Source: Corynebacterium mustelae (GTDB lineage: Bacteria; Actinomycetota; Actinomycetes; Mycobacteriales; Mycobacteriaceae). Taken from it: a DNA stretch of 64,000 nucleotides. Shown one piece after another: positions 54,535 through 63,154 of the stretch. The translations under genes were made by a program, and so were the position numbers. The notes beneath the pieces are model-generated. The model had not been told where the DNA came from. It saw nothing but the letters and a program-made list of their open reading frames with translations, and searched no databases. The stretch lies in assembly GCF_001020985.1 (NCBI RefSeq), contig NZ_CP011542.1:992001-1056000 (forward strand), read 5' to 3'. Position 1 is the stretch's first letter. Every line of letters begins with the position of its first letter.

Positions 54535-55725
54535 TTAGGTGCTGCAGTCGCAGATTTCGAATATCTCTTGCGCGTATGTCAGAGCATTACGGTGGTTTGC
54601 TGGGTGTCTATTGCGGGCTATGGTGCCATCAGGGTGTCGAAACCATACTGTTCCAGTCTTTGGATCAGTGACTACTCTGCCGTGTTGAATGTGATCAGGG
54701 TCGTCATCATTGCGTAGGTTGTGGTAACGGCATAGTGGGCATAGGTTGTCGTTTGTGGTTTCTCCGCCTCGTGAGTACGCGGTGATGTGGTGGATGTTGC
54801 AACGGACCGCTGGGATTGTGCAGTGCGGGTTTTGGCAAACGAGGTGGCTGACTACGCTGATAAGGCGGTCGTCGGCGTCGGCGAGGCGTTTGACTTCGAA
54901 TACTTTTTGAGGCCTGGGATGACCGTTTTTATCCCGGTAGATGGCGACCGCGAAGCCGTATTCGTTGAGGGTTTCTGATACACGTTCGTGGATGTTTACG
55001 ATGCTTCCATTGCTGTCGGTGATTGTGCCGTCGATGTTTTCTTGGATGCCGAACAGCGGAATGAGGTAACACGGTCGTTGTCTTAGGTCGCGTGGGTTGT
55101 CGGGGTTTTCGCCGGGGCCGAGTTCTTCTAGCGTGGTGATGTCGTAGTGTCCGAGGGCGCGTTCGATGAGGGCTTTGGCGTGTCCTTCCGCTTCGTCTAC
55201 GGCTTGCTTTTCGACGACCAACCGCCGCGCTTGCGGTGTGAGGGATTCTTGAAGTCGAGTGGCGGTCTCGGTTGGTATTTTTGCGATGAGGTATTTCATA
55301 CCGTCATCATCTGCAATGGAGCTGTACCGCAGCCATGATTTACGTGGTCGGCAGTGTCCGTCGTTAAGCTGTTTTATTTCGGCATTGATTTGCTGTTTGA
55401 GCTCGGCGCAGGTTTTCCCACAGGCGTCGTGCATGAGGGTTTCACGGTAGTTTCGAGGATCGACATCCGGATTGGATAGCCGCTTCGTGGTGGAGGAGAT
55501 CGTGTGGAGTTTGGCGAAACTGAGCTTGAGCTCTTCTGCGAGTCGGAGTTCGTCCTCATCAAAAACTTTCGCGACGGCAATCCTCAGACTGGCCTCAGTG
55601 ATTGTGATGTCTAATTTTGCGGCTAGTTCGGTTTTATCAAGACCCGCCGATTTGATTTCTCGCAGCATTGCGGCGGCGAGTGGCGCCATGGCTGCGAGCT
55701 TATCGAGAATCGGAGTGGTGGTCAT
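54535..55725 (-). CDS. HNH endonuclease domain protein, 13E12 repeat family
   Basis: A 396-residue protein of the DUF222/13E12 family found in multiple copies in actinobacterial genomes. An N-terminal helical region (about 1-290) is followed by an HNH nuclease domain near 300-350 with CxxxxC, CNIHHITAYSRGGETTNDNL and CPLCRYHN. The start MTTTPIL is supported by TAGCGT 7 nt upstream on the minus strand; an ATG at 55746 is the alternative. It has no TATTAGGG word although both flanks are full of them, consistent with later insertion. It does carry one GCTTTTCGACG (55206-55216). Confidence 0.87.
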   Translation of the reverse strand: MTTTPILDKLAAMAPLAAAMLREIKSAGLDKTELAAKLDITITEASLRIAVAKVFDEDELRLAEELKLSFAKLHTISSTTKRLSNPDVDPRNYRETLMHDACGKTCAELKQQINAEIKQLNDGHCRPRKSWLRYSSIADDDGMKYLIAKIPTETATRLQESLTPQARRLVVEKQAVDEAEGHAKALIERALGHYDITTLEELGPGENPDNPRDLRQRPCYLIPLFGIQENIDGTITDSNGSIVNIHERVSETLNEYGFAVAIYRDKNGHPRPQKVFEVKRLADADDRLISVVSHLVCQNPHCTIPAVRCNIHHITAYSRGGETTNDNLCPLCRYHNLRNDDDPDHIQHGRVVTDPKTGTVWFRHPDGTIARNRHPANHRNALTYAQEIFEICDCST

Positions 55726-55871
55726 AGCTTCAACGCTATGCCCCATGAACTGGTGTTTTCAAGTGTTGCTGGGAAGTTTAATCGGAAATTTTTACAGTTC
55801 AAAGACTGTGTTCGATTTTTCCGTTTTTTGGAACCAACCGGGTGTTTCGGTGAGTCCTATATTAGATGGGG

Positions 55872-57440
55872 TTAGCGCCAACTCGGCAGCCACATAAGAG
55901 ATTCATAAACGGAATCCGGGACGGGGTAGCCGTAAAGAATCGGGGAGAAATACACAAACATCGCCAAAACGAGACCAAGATAGGTGGTTACAGCCACAGA
56001 ACCTGTGTGGATTGGGGCGGGCAGGAGTCGAGGGTGAATCAGTCGGCCACGTCCGAGCAAGGTTCCTAGTACGTAGGCGATCATAATGATCGTGAACGGA
56101 ACCAGCGGGGTAGCGTAGAAGAAATACATTTGACGGTCATACCCGATCAACCACGGAAGAAAACCAGCGGCAAACGCTATTAGGGGAATCGACATCCGAA
56201 TATTTTTGGTGGCAATGACCTGCCAGGTGGTCCAGACGAGAACCGGAACGGTAAGCCACCAGATTGCTGGGGTACCAAAGAGATAGATCATGCGTCGACA
56301 AGTTCCGGCGTAGCATTCGATGTCGGTGGCGGAGAAATAGAGGATAGGGCGGCCTGCTACTAGCCAAGTCCAAGGTTTAGAATCCCACGGGTGAACGTGG
56401 CCTGCTGATGTGGTGAGCGAGGCATGGAATTCTAATACGGATTGATGATAGTAAAGCCAGCTTGCCAAAGTGTCGGGCAGCTTGTTTAACCACGAATCAG
56501 CAGTGATAGTGCCATCCGTTGCGGCGTGGCGATATACCGCAGTTTCGGAGCTAAACCATGCGCGCCAGCTCCAGGCATACACGGCAATAGGAACTAAAAC
56601 GATTGATGCGAAAGCTGCGGCCGCATCGCGGACGAGCATTCCCCTAATAGGGCGGTGGATTTTGTATTTGCGGCGCAGGTAGACGTCGAAAAGCACACTC
56701 ATTACACCAAAGAACGCCATGTAGTAGAGCCCTGACCACTTGACGGATAATGCTAAACCTAGGTTTATCCCGGCGGCGAAGCGCCACCAGCGGAAGCCGA
56801 AACGAGGTCCATACGCGCTGGTGCCGAGGCGACCGGCTACCCATGCGGCGTGGAGTCGGTGGTGAAGTTGATTGAAGTCCCTAATAAGGCAGTAGGCCGC
56901 AGCAACTATGAAGAATGTTTGGAAAATATCCAGCATTCCGTAGCGAGATGCGATGAGCAGGACGCCGTCGAAAAGCCCTAATAAGCCAGCAAAGGTTGCC
57001 ACCGTGGTGGAGCCGGTGATTTGCCGGGCCACCCCCATAATGAGCAGGATCGTGGCGGAACCAAAGAGTGCGGCCATGAATCGCCAGCCGAGCGGAGTAT
57101 ATCCGAATACTAGCTCGCCGATTGCTTCTATTTGTTTGGCTAGTGGTGGGTGTACGACGAGGCCGTAGCCGGGGTTGGATTCTATTCCACCTATTAGAGG
57201 ATTGATCCAGCTTTGTACCATGTCCCAGGCTTGGGGGACGTAATGTTTTTCGTCGAATATGGGGGTGCCTTGGGCGGTTGCGGAGTTGAGCCAGGCGAAG
57301 CGGGTAACAAGCGCCCATAAGCCTATGAGGGTGAAGGCGTGTGTATCGTGTTTGGTCCACCTGAGGGTTTTGGGGGTGGTGGGAACCGTAGGTTTGGTGA
57401 ATGTCCCGGTGTATGTGGTGGAATGTGTCACTTGTGCCAT
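55872..57440 (-). CDS. pmt: protein O-mannosyltransferase (GT39)
   Basis: A 522-residue polytopic membrane enzyme that transfers mannose from polyprenyl-phosphate-mannose to secreted proteins during Sec export. The catalytic acidic motif is in PIFDEKHYVPQAW in the first outer loop, and VVHPPLAKQIEA and GWRFMAALFG follow. Around eleven hydrophobic helices. The start MAQVTH gives the usual length of mycobacterial Pmt; an ATG at 57524 would add 28 residues and neither start has a clear RBS. It contains four TATTAGGG and two GCTTTTCGACG words. Confidence 0.92.
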   Translation of the reverse strand: MAQVTHSTTYTGTFTKPTVPTTPKTLRWTKHDTHAFTLIGLWALVTRFAWLNSATAQGTPIFDEKHYVPQAWDMVQSWINPLIGGIESNPGYGLVVHPPLAKQIEAIGELVFGYTPLGWRFMAALFGSATILLIMGVARQITGSTTVATFAGLLGLFDGVLLIASRYGMLDIFQTFFIVAAAYCLIRDFNQLHHRLHAAWVAGRLGTSAYGPRFGFRWWRFAAGINLGLALSVKWSGLYYMAFFGVMSVLFDVYLRRKYKIHRPIRGMLVRDAAAAFASIVLVPIAVYAWSWRAWFSSETAVYRHAATDGTITADSWLNKLPDTLASWLYYHQSVLEFHASLTTSAGHVHPWDSKPWTWLVAGRPILYFSATDIECYAGTCRRMIYLFGTPAIWWLTVPVLVWTTWQVIATKNIRMSIPLIAFAAGFLPWLIGYDRQMYFFYATPLVPFTIIMIAYVLGTLLGRGRLIHPRLLPAPIHTGSVAVTTYLGLVLAMFVYFSPILYGYPVPDSVYESLMWLPSWR

Positions 57441-57660
57441 TGTAGGGGGAGTGAGTCGTCTTTGTCGTTTCTCCAGAGTGATTACTCTAATAATTGTTAC
57501 CTGTTTGTAATTCAGTTTTCTCATTTTCTGTATTTTGCGCCTATGACCTGCCGGTTATGTGTTATGTCGGTCGTGCTATTGGTGTCGATTGTGGCTGACA
57601 TTAAGGTTTCAATAGGTTTTTCCTGTTGAATTTTGCTGGCTTCTCACGCACGGTGGATTT

Positions 57661-59421
57661 ATGACCGAATCAATAAACTCACCGGATACACCTGTTTCGA
57701 CTCAGGAGACTGAAGTGACTGCGACTCAGCAATTGGCTGAGATGTTGGAGTCACCGCCAGTCGAGGTTCCAGCGGAACCCGAGATCGTTTTCGAAGGCGA
57801 GGATTCTGAGGCGCGGATCGACTTCAAAGTGGTCATTCCGACTTTTGCTATTGTCATTGCCATTGTGGCGTGGGGATTGTTGGCGCCGGGTAGTTTCTCA
57901 GATTTTTCGGCAAGCGCATTGAGTTTTGTGATCGGTAATTTCGGTTGGGCGTTTGTTTTCTGTACGACCGTGTTTTTGGTTTTCGCTATCGTCATCGCGC
58001 TGAGTAATTTCGGCCAGATCAAGTTGGGGCGAAAAGATGAGGCGCCGGAGTTTTCGACAGTCAGCTGGATTGCGATGATGTTTGCGGCTGGTATGGGTAT
58101 TGGTTTGATGTTCTATGGGGTCGCAGAGCCTCTTAACCACTATCGTTCCGGTGTGCCTGGGTATGGTTCGCAAGATGTGGGCAAGGCAATGAGTTCAACT
58201 TTGCTGCACTGGACGTTGCATCCGTGGGCAATCTATGGAATTTTCGGGCTCGCAATCGCATATTCAACGTTCCGGCTCGGTCGGCGCCAGTTATTAAGCT
58301 CGGCGTTTATTCCTCTCATCGGGGAGCGTGGGGCCAAGGGTTGGCCTGGTCGTATTATTGACATTTTGGCGATCATTGCCACCATTTTTGGTACTGCTTG
58401 TTCTTTAGGTGTTGGGGCGACGCAAATCAGTGCGGGGCTTCGGGCGGCTGGTATCGTCTCTGATCCTTCCATGGCGACCATTATCACGATCGTGTCGGTG
58501 CTCACTTTGTGTTATTTGTTGTCGGCGATGTCCGGTGTGGGTAAGGGCATCCAGTATGTTTCTAATGCCAATATGTTGCTGGCTGCTTTGCTTGCAATTT
58601 TCGTGTTTGTTTTGGGTCCAACTGTCACTATTTTGAATTTCATACCAGGGTCTCTTGGCGCGTATCTTTCTAATTTCTTTGAAATGATAGGTCGTACCGC
58701 CGAGTCTGCGGACGGTACTGCTGGTGACTGGTTGGGAAGTTGGACGATCTTCTATTGGGCCTGGTGGATTTCGTGGAGTCCGTTTGTTGGTATGTTTTTA
58801 GCGCGCATTTCTCGCGGCCGCACTATTAAGGAATTTCTGTTTGGTGTGATGTTGGTGCCATCGGCGGTGAGCGTGGTGTGGTTTGCTATTTTTGGTGGAA
58901 CTGCGATTCACCTTGATCAGGCAGGTAAATCTATTTGGGGTGACGGGGTGGCTCAGGATCAGCTTTTCGCGCTGTTGCAAAACTTCCCTGGTGGCCAAGT
59001 TGTTGGGGTGCTCGCTGTACTTCTGTTGTCGACATTCTTTATCACTTCTGCGGATTCAGCTTCCACGGTGATGGGGTCTATGAGTCAAAGTGGTCAAACT
59101 GATGCGAATAAGTTTATTTCTGCAGGTTGGGGCATTATCGTTGCGCTGATCGGTATGACGATGCTTATTAGCGGTGGCGACGATGTCTTAAGTAATTTGC
59201 AAAACATCACCATCATTGCGGCTTCGCCGTTCCTTGTTGTTATCTTCGTCCTTATGTTCGCCATCGTTGGTGATTTGCGTAACGATGAAATTTATCTCGA
59301 TTACCGTGAGCAGCAACGATTTGCGGCGAAATTGGCCCGGGAGCGGCGAATTCATTTGGATCATGAGCGGCGGCGACGGATCGAAGAGCGTCGAAAAGCG
59401 AAAAAACGGGTTAAGAACTAA
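57661..59421 (+). CDS. betP: BCCT-family osmolyte transporter, BetP-like
   Basis: A 586-residue Na+-coupled carrier for glycine betaine or related compounds. It has 12 helices, [15 protein letters not shown] and the BCCT hallmark [28 protein letters not shown]. An acidic N-terminal tail (1-55) and a strongly basic C-terminal helix ([18 protein letters not shown]) match the osmosensing tails of C. glutamicum BetP. Such carriers activate on hyperosmotic stress. It separates pmt and rsmI, which are neighbours in mycobacteria, so it may be inserted here. Confidence 0.92.
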   Translation: MTESINSPDTPVSTQETEVTATQQLAEMLESPPVEVPAEPEIVFEGEDSEARIDFKVVIPTFAIVIAIVAWGLLAPGSFSDFSASALSFVIGNFGWAFVFCTTVFLVFAIVIALSNFGQIKLGRKDEAPEFSTVSWIAMMFAAGMGIGLMFYGVAEPLNHYRSGVPGYGSQDVGKAMSSTLLHWTLHPWAIYGIFGLAIAYSTFRLGRRQLLSSAFIPLIGERGAKGWPGRIIDILAIIATIFGTACSLGVGATQISAGLRAAGIVSDPSMATIITIVSVLTLCYLLSAMSGVGKGIQYVSNANMLLAALLAIFVFVLGPTVTILNFIPGSLGAYLSNFFEMIGRTAESADGTAGDWLGSWTIFYWAWWISWSPFVGMFLARISRGRTIKEFLFGVMLVPSAVSVVWFAIFGGTAIHLDQAGKSIWGDGVAQDQLFALLQNFPGGQVVGVLAVLLLSTFFITSADSASTVMGSMSQSGQTDANKFISAGWGIIVALIGMTMLISGGDDVLSNLQNITIIAASPFLVVIFVLMFAIVGDLRNDEIYLDYREQQRFAAKLARERRIHLDHERRRRIEERRKAKKRVKN

Positions 59422-59432
59422 GCTTTTCGACG
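59389..59432. terminator. inverted pair of GCTTTTCGACG words at the betP end
   Basis: CGTCGAAAAGC (59389-59399, last codons of betP) and GCTTTTCGACG (59422-59432, starting the base after the stop) can form an 11-bp stem with a 22-nt loop. It probably acts as a terminator-like hairpin, in the way paired uptake words do in other bacteria. Confidence 0.6.
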
Positions 59433-59453
59433 CCACCGTGCCACACTATAACC

Positions 59454-60299
59454 ATGCATGAATTAGAACCGTTGCCGGTGGGCATCATCATTGTGGCTAC
59501 TCCGCTTGGCAATATTGCTGATGCTAGCCCCAGACTGGCTCATGCGCTGGCACAGGCAGATTTTATTGCGGCTGAAGATACTCGTCGCACCCGCAATTTG
59601 GCGCAGGCGCTAGGGGTTAGTATTCGGGGGCAAGTGCTGAGCAATTTTGATCACAATGAGCACGGCCGGGTAGCACAACTTATAGAACACGCTAGGCATG
59701 CCAGTGTTGCGGTTATCACCGATGCTGGCATGCCGGTTGTCTCTGATCCGGGTTTCCCGCTGGTGCAGGCTGCCCACGACGCGGGTATTCCCGTGACGTG
59801 TTTTCCTGGACCATCAGCTGTTCCCACCGCGATTGCGCTATCGGGGTTAGCGGTGGGGAAGTTCGCCTTTGATGGTTTTGCGCCGCGTAGGTCCGGGCCG
59901 CGACGGGCATGGTTGGAATCATTGAAAACTGAAGAGCGCGCGGTGTGTTTCTTCGAATCGCCACACCGTATCGCAGATACCCTAGCGGAAGCGGCTGACA
60001 TTTTAGGCGCAGACCGTCAAGCAGCGGTGGCGCGGGAACTAACCAAGAAATTTGAAGAGGTAAAGCGCGGCACATTATCAGAACTTGCTGCGTGGGCGTC
60101 GGACGGGCTCAAAGGTGAGATCACCTGTGTAATCGCGGGGGTAGATCGCACCAAGGTGGTTGATGTGTCCGATCTAGTCGACGAGGTTAATGCTCGGGTT
60201 GCTCAAGGAGAACGGTTAAAGACCGTGTGCTCGGACGTGGCGCAGATCCATGGGGTGAGTAAGAAAGAACTCTACAACGCTGTTTTAGAGTCACGCTGA
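59454..60299 (+). CDS. rsmI: 16S rRNA (cytidine1402-2'-O)-methyltransferase RsmI
   Basis: A 281-residue methylase of the tetrapyrrole-methylase fold. Motifs are VATPLGNIADASPRL, AAEDTRRTRNL, NFDHNEHGRV, ITDAGMPVVSDPGF and CFPGPSAVPTAIALSGL. It methylates the ribose of C1402 in the decoding centre. The ATG at 59454 has an ACTATA stretch close upstream and no RBS. It is followed 14 nt later by metG. Confidence 0.94.
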   Translation: MHELEPLPVGIIIVATPLGNIADASPRLAHALAQADFIAAEDTRRTRNLAQALGVSIRGQVLSNFDHNEHGRVAQLIEHARHASVAVITDAGMPVVSDPGFPLVQAAHDAGIPVTCFPGPSAVPTAIALSGLAVGKFAFDGFAPRRSGPRRAWLESLKTEERAVCFFESPHRIADTLAEAADILGADRQAAVARELTKKFEEVKRGTLSELAAWASDGLKGEITCVIAGVDRTKVVDVSDLVDEVNARVAQGERLKTVCSDVAQIHGVSKKELYNAVLESR

Positions 60300-60313
60300 T
60301 AAGGTAGTAAACC

Positions 60314-62146
60314 ATGAATAATGTGCTCGTCTCTGTTGCTTGGCCATACGCTAATGGCCCCCGCCACATAGGACATGTGGCGGGTTTCGGTGTTCCATCG
60401 GATGTTTTCGCTCGTTACCAACGAATGTCAGGTGCGAACGTGCTGATGGTTTCCGGTACAGACGAGCACGGCACGCCGCTTTTGGTGCAGGCGGATAAAG
60501 AAGGAATTTCTGTCAAAGAACTTGCTGATCGCTACAACCGCCAGATCGTTGAAGATTTGGCAGGGCTTGGCTTGTCCTATGATCTATTCACCCGAACCAC
60601 CACCCGCAATCACTACGCGGTGGTTCAGGAATTATTTAAGGGCCTGTACGACAACGGCTACATGATTAAGGAAACGACGTTTGGGGCGGTTTCCCCATCA
60701 ACGGGTCGCACCTTGCCGGATCGCTACATCGAAGGTACCTGTCCGATTTGTGGTGCGGATGGTGCCCGAGGAGATCAGTGCGATAATTGCGGAAACCAGC
60801 TAGACCCAGCAGATTTAATTAATCCGGTGTCAAAGATCAACGGGGAAACTCCCGAATTCATCGAAACTGAACATTTCCTACTGGATTTACCAGCGCTTGC
60901 GGATGCGCTTGCCCAGTGGCTTCAAGGGCGTAAGGACTGGCGGCCTAATGTGCTGAAGTTCTCACTCAATCTGCTCGAAGATTTGCGGCCGCGCGCGATG
61001 TCCCGGGACATCGACTGGGGCATTCCGATCCCAGTGGAAGGATGGGAAGAAAACCCATCGAAGAAGCTGTATGTCTGGTTTGACGCGGTGATTGGATATT
61101 TATCCGCCTCGATCGAATGGGCGTTTCGAGTAGGTGAGCCGGATGGATGGAAGAAGTGGTGGACTGACCCTAGTACCCGGTCTTATTATTTCATGGGTAA
61201 GGACAACATCACCTTCCATTCGCAGATTTGGCCCGCGGAATTGCTGGGTTACCAGGGGAAAGGGGCTAAAGGTGGTCAGCTGCGTGCGTATGGTGAATTG
61301 AATCTGCCGACCGAAGTGGTTTCGTCCGAATTTTTGACCATGTCTGGATCCAAATTCTCCTCATCCAAGGGTGTGGTGATTTATGTCAAGGACTTCTTGG
61401 CGGAATTTGGTCCAGATCCGCTGCGGTATTTCATTGCTACGGCAGGCCCGGAAAATAACGACACGGATTTCACATGGGACGAATTTGTGCGTCGAATCAA
61501 TAATGAACTCGCAAACGGGTGGGGCAACTTGATTAACCGCACGGTGTCCATGGCTTATAAGAATTTTGGTGTGGTTCCTACCCCGGGCGAGCTTGTCGAT
61601 GCGGATAAGGCGATCCTTACAACTGCTGCCGATGCTTTTGAAACGGTTGGCCAGGCTATAGGCCAATCACGTTTCAAAGAGGGGATCACTAAGGCGATGC
61701 ATGTGGTCGGGGAGGCCAACGCCTACATAGCGGAGCAAGAACCATGGAAATTGGCTAAGGACGATACCCAACGTGATCGCTTGGCTACGGTTTTGTGGAC
61801 TGCATTGCAGGTGGTCTCCGATATTAATGTGCTGCTGACTCCGTATCTTCCGCATATTGCCCAGTCGGTGCACGAAACCTTGGGCCGAACCGGGGTGTGG
61901 GCCGCCCAACCGGAAATTGTGGAAGTGATTGATGATATGCCGACCGAGCCGGTAGGCGTGGGGCTACCGGAACAGGGGGCGACCTATCCGGTGATTATGG
62001 GCGACTACGCTAACCAGCAGGCGGTGTGGCGCCGGATCGAGATGGTACCAGGCGTGGAATTGTCCAAGCCTCAACCGCTGATTGCCAAGTTAGATCCGGA
62101 ATTGGCCGAGACCGGTCCCACCTGGGCACCCGTCGAAAAGCAGTAA
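60314..62146 (+). CDS. metG: methionyl-tRNA synthetase
   Basis: A 610-residue class I synthetase. The HIGH motif is in [15 protein letters not shown] (about 14-21). A zinc knuckle [18 protein letters not shown] lies near 142. The KMSKS equivalent is [11 protein letters not shown] near residue 343. The anticodon-binding helical domain follows. No C-terminal EMAP-like domain, so it is the short form. AAGGTAG precedes the ATG. A reverse GCTTTTCGACG word forms the last codons (62131-62141). Confidence 0.97.
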   Translation: MNNVLVSVAWPYANGPRHIGHVAGFGVPSDVFARYQRMSGANVLMVSGTDEHGTPLLVQADKEGISVKELADRYNRQIVEDLAGLGLSYDLFTRTTTRNHYAVVQELFKGLYDNGYMIKETTFGAVSPSTGRTLPDRYIEGTCPICGADGARGDQCDNCGNQLDPADLINPVSKINGETPEFIETEHFLLDLPALADALAQWLQGRKDWRPNVLKFSLNLLEDLRPRAMSRDIDWGIPIPVEGWEENPSKKLYVWFDAVIGYLSASIEWAFRVGEPDGWKKWWTDPSTRSYYFMGKDNITFHSQIWPAELLGYQGKGAKGGQLRAYGELNLPTEVVSSEFLTMSGSKFSSSKGVVIYVKDFLAEFGPDPLRYFIATAGPENNDTDFTWDEFVRRINNELANGWGNLINRTVSMAYKNFGVVPTPGELVDADKAILTTAADAFETVGQAIGQSRFKEGITKAMHVVGEANAYIAEQEPWKLAKDDTQRDRLATVLWTALQVVSDINVLLTPYLPHIAQSVHETLGRTGVWAAQPEIVEVIDDMPTEPVGVGLPEQGATYPVIMGDYANQQAVWRRIEMVPGVELSKPQPLIAKLDPELAETGPTWAPVEKQ

Positions 62147-62147
62147 C

Positions 62148-62990
62148 ATGGCGAAGAAAAAACCTAGGCCAAAGCCCAGCGCCGCGCAGACGATCCCGCA
62201 GCTTATCGACGCCCATACGCACCTCGCCTCGTGTGGTGCAGTATCTGCCGCCGAGGTTGCGGCGATCGTCGATCGTGCGGCGGCAGCTGGAGTGACAAAT
62301 ATTTGTACGGTGGGTGATGGGTTGGCGGAGGCGGAATTGGCGTTAGCCGCAGCTCAGGTAAACCCGGCGGTGGTTGCGGCCTGTGCTATCCACCCGACCC
62401 GAGCTGGCGAATTAGATGATGCCGCTCGCAGCCGGTTACGCGAAATGGCAGCTGATCCGAAATGCGTTGCTATTGGTGAAACCGGGCTGGATACCTATTG
62501 GATAACTCACGCGCCCGAGACGACGGCACCGCTTGGTGTGCAGGAAGAGGCGCTGCGCTGGCATATCGATCTGGCGGTCGAGGCAGATAAGGCATTGATG
62601 ATCCATAACCGTGACGCTGATGCTGAGCTTTTTGCTGTGCTTGCCGACGCCCCTACGCCGCGAGATACGATTTTGCACTGTTTTTCCTCGCCGATGCAGT
62701 ATGCGCGGATGGCGCTGGATAGAGGATATATCTTGAGTTTTGCGGGTAATGTCACTTTCAAACGCAACGCTGAGCTTCGTGAGATCGCAGCTTTGGCTCC
62801 GATAGAGCAAATCCTCATCGAAACAGACGCGCCGTATATGACACCGGAGCCATTTCGAGGCAGCCGGAATGAGCCACAGTTTATCGGCTACACCGCGTTG
62901 TGTATCGCCAGGGAGCGGAAAATAGCGGTGGCGGAGTTAGCTGCGCAGCTTAATCGTAACTTCAATCGGGTGTATCAACTAGATGAATAA
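62148..62990 (+). CDS. tatD: TatD-family metal-dependent DNase
   Basis: A 280-residue TIM-barrel hydrolase. Metal ligands are in LIDAHTHLAS (HxH), AIGETGLDTYW, MIHNRDAD, ILHCFSSP and LIETDAPYMTPEP. It begins 1 nt after the metG stop codon, so it is translationally linked. The order metG-tatD-rpfB is conserved in Mycobacteriales. Confidence 0.95.
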   Translation: MAKKKPRPKPSAAQTIPQLIDAHTHLASCGAVSAAEVAAIVDRAAAAGVTNICTVGDGLAEAELALAAAQVNPAVVAACAIHPTRAGELDDAARSRLREMAADPKCVAIGETGLDTYWITHAPETTAPLGVQEEALRWHIDLAVEADKALMIHNRDADAELFAVLADAPTPRDTILHCFSSPMQYARMALDRGYILSFAGNVTFKRNAELREIAALAPIEQILIETDAPYMTPEPFRGSRNEPQFIGYTALCIARERKIAVAELAAQLNRNFNRVYQLDE

Positions 62991-63154
62991 CATAAGCGTG
63001 CTTTTAAGTTATTTCTTGTGATGTTAATCGCATCGAGCTGCGGAAATGTCTAAAAACATAGCATCTGAGCAGCTCTTATAGTGGACAAGCTTAAAATGTT
63101 GCCGTATTGTTATAAAAGTTGAATACTTGTCCGCTAATTTTTGAAAGTGAATAA

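Larger units (their letters stand above)
49325..56983. repeat. local cluster of TATTAGGG / CCCTAATA, 15 copies
   Basis: Forward TATTAGGG at 50677, 51316, 51399, 53095, 53471, 54516, 56178; reverse CCCTAATA at 49325, 50538, 52416, 54363, 54482, 56642, 56879, 56976. Chance expectation for both strands of 7.7 kb is about 0.23. The only other copy I saw is at 39688. Three copies sit in the palindrome CCCTA(A/T)TAGGG (51313, 54363, 56642). Inside genes the word often uses AGG, ATA or CTA codons. Confidence 0.85.

Noticed and set aside
49325..56983. CRISPR array or telomere-like repeats suggested by TTAGGG
   Set aside because: The words are scattered at irregular distances inside genes, not tandem, and there are no uniform spacers or cas genes.
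62991..63154. c-di-AMP riboswitch before rpfB
   Set aside because: The leader is short and AT-rich and shows no recognisable riboswitch core.
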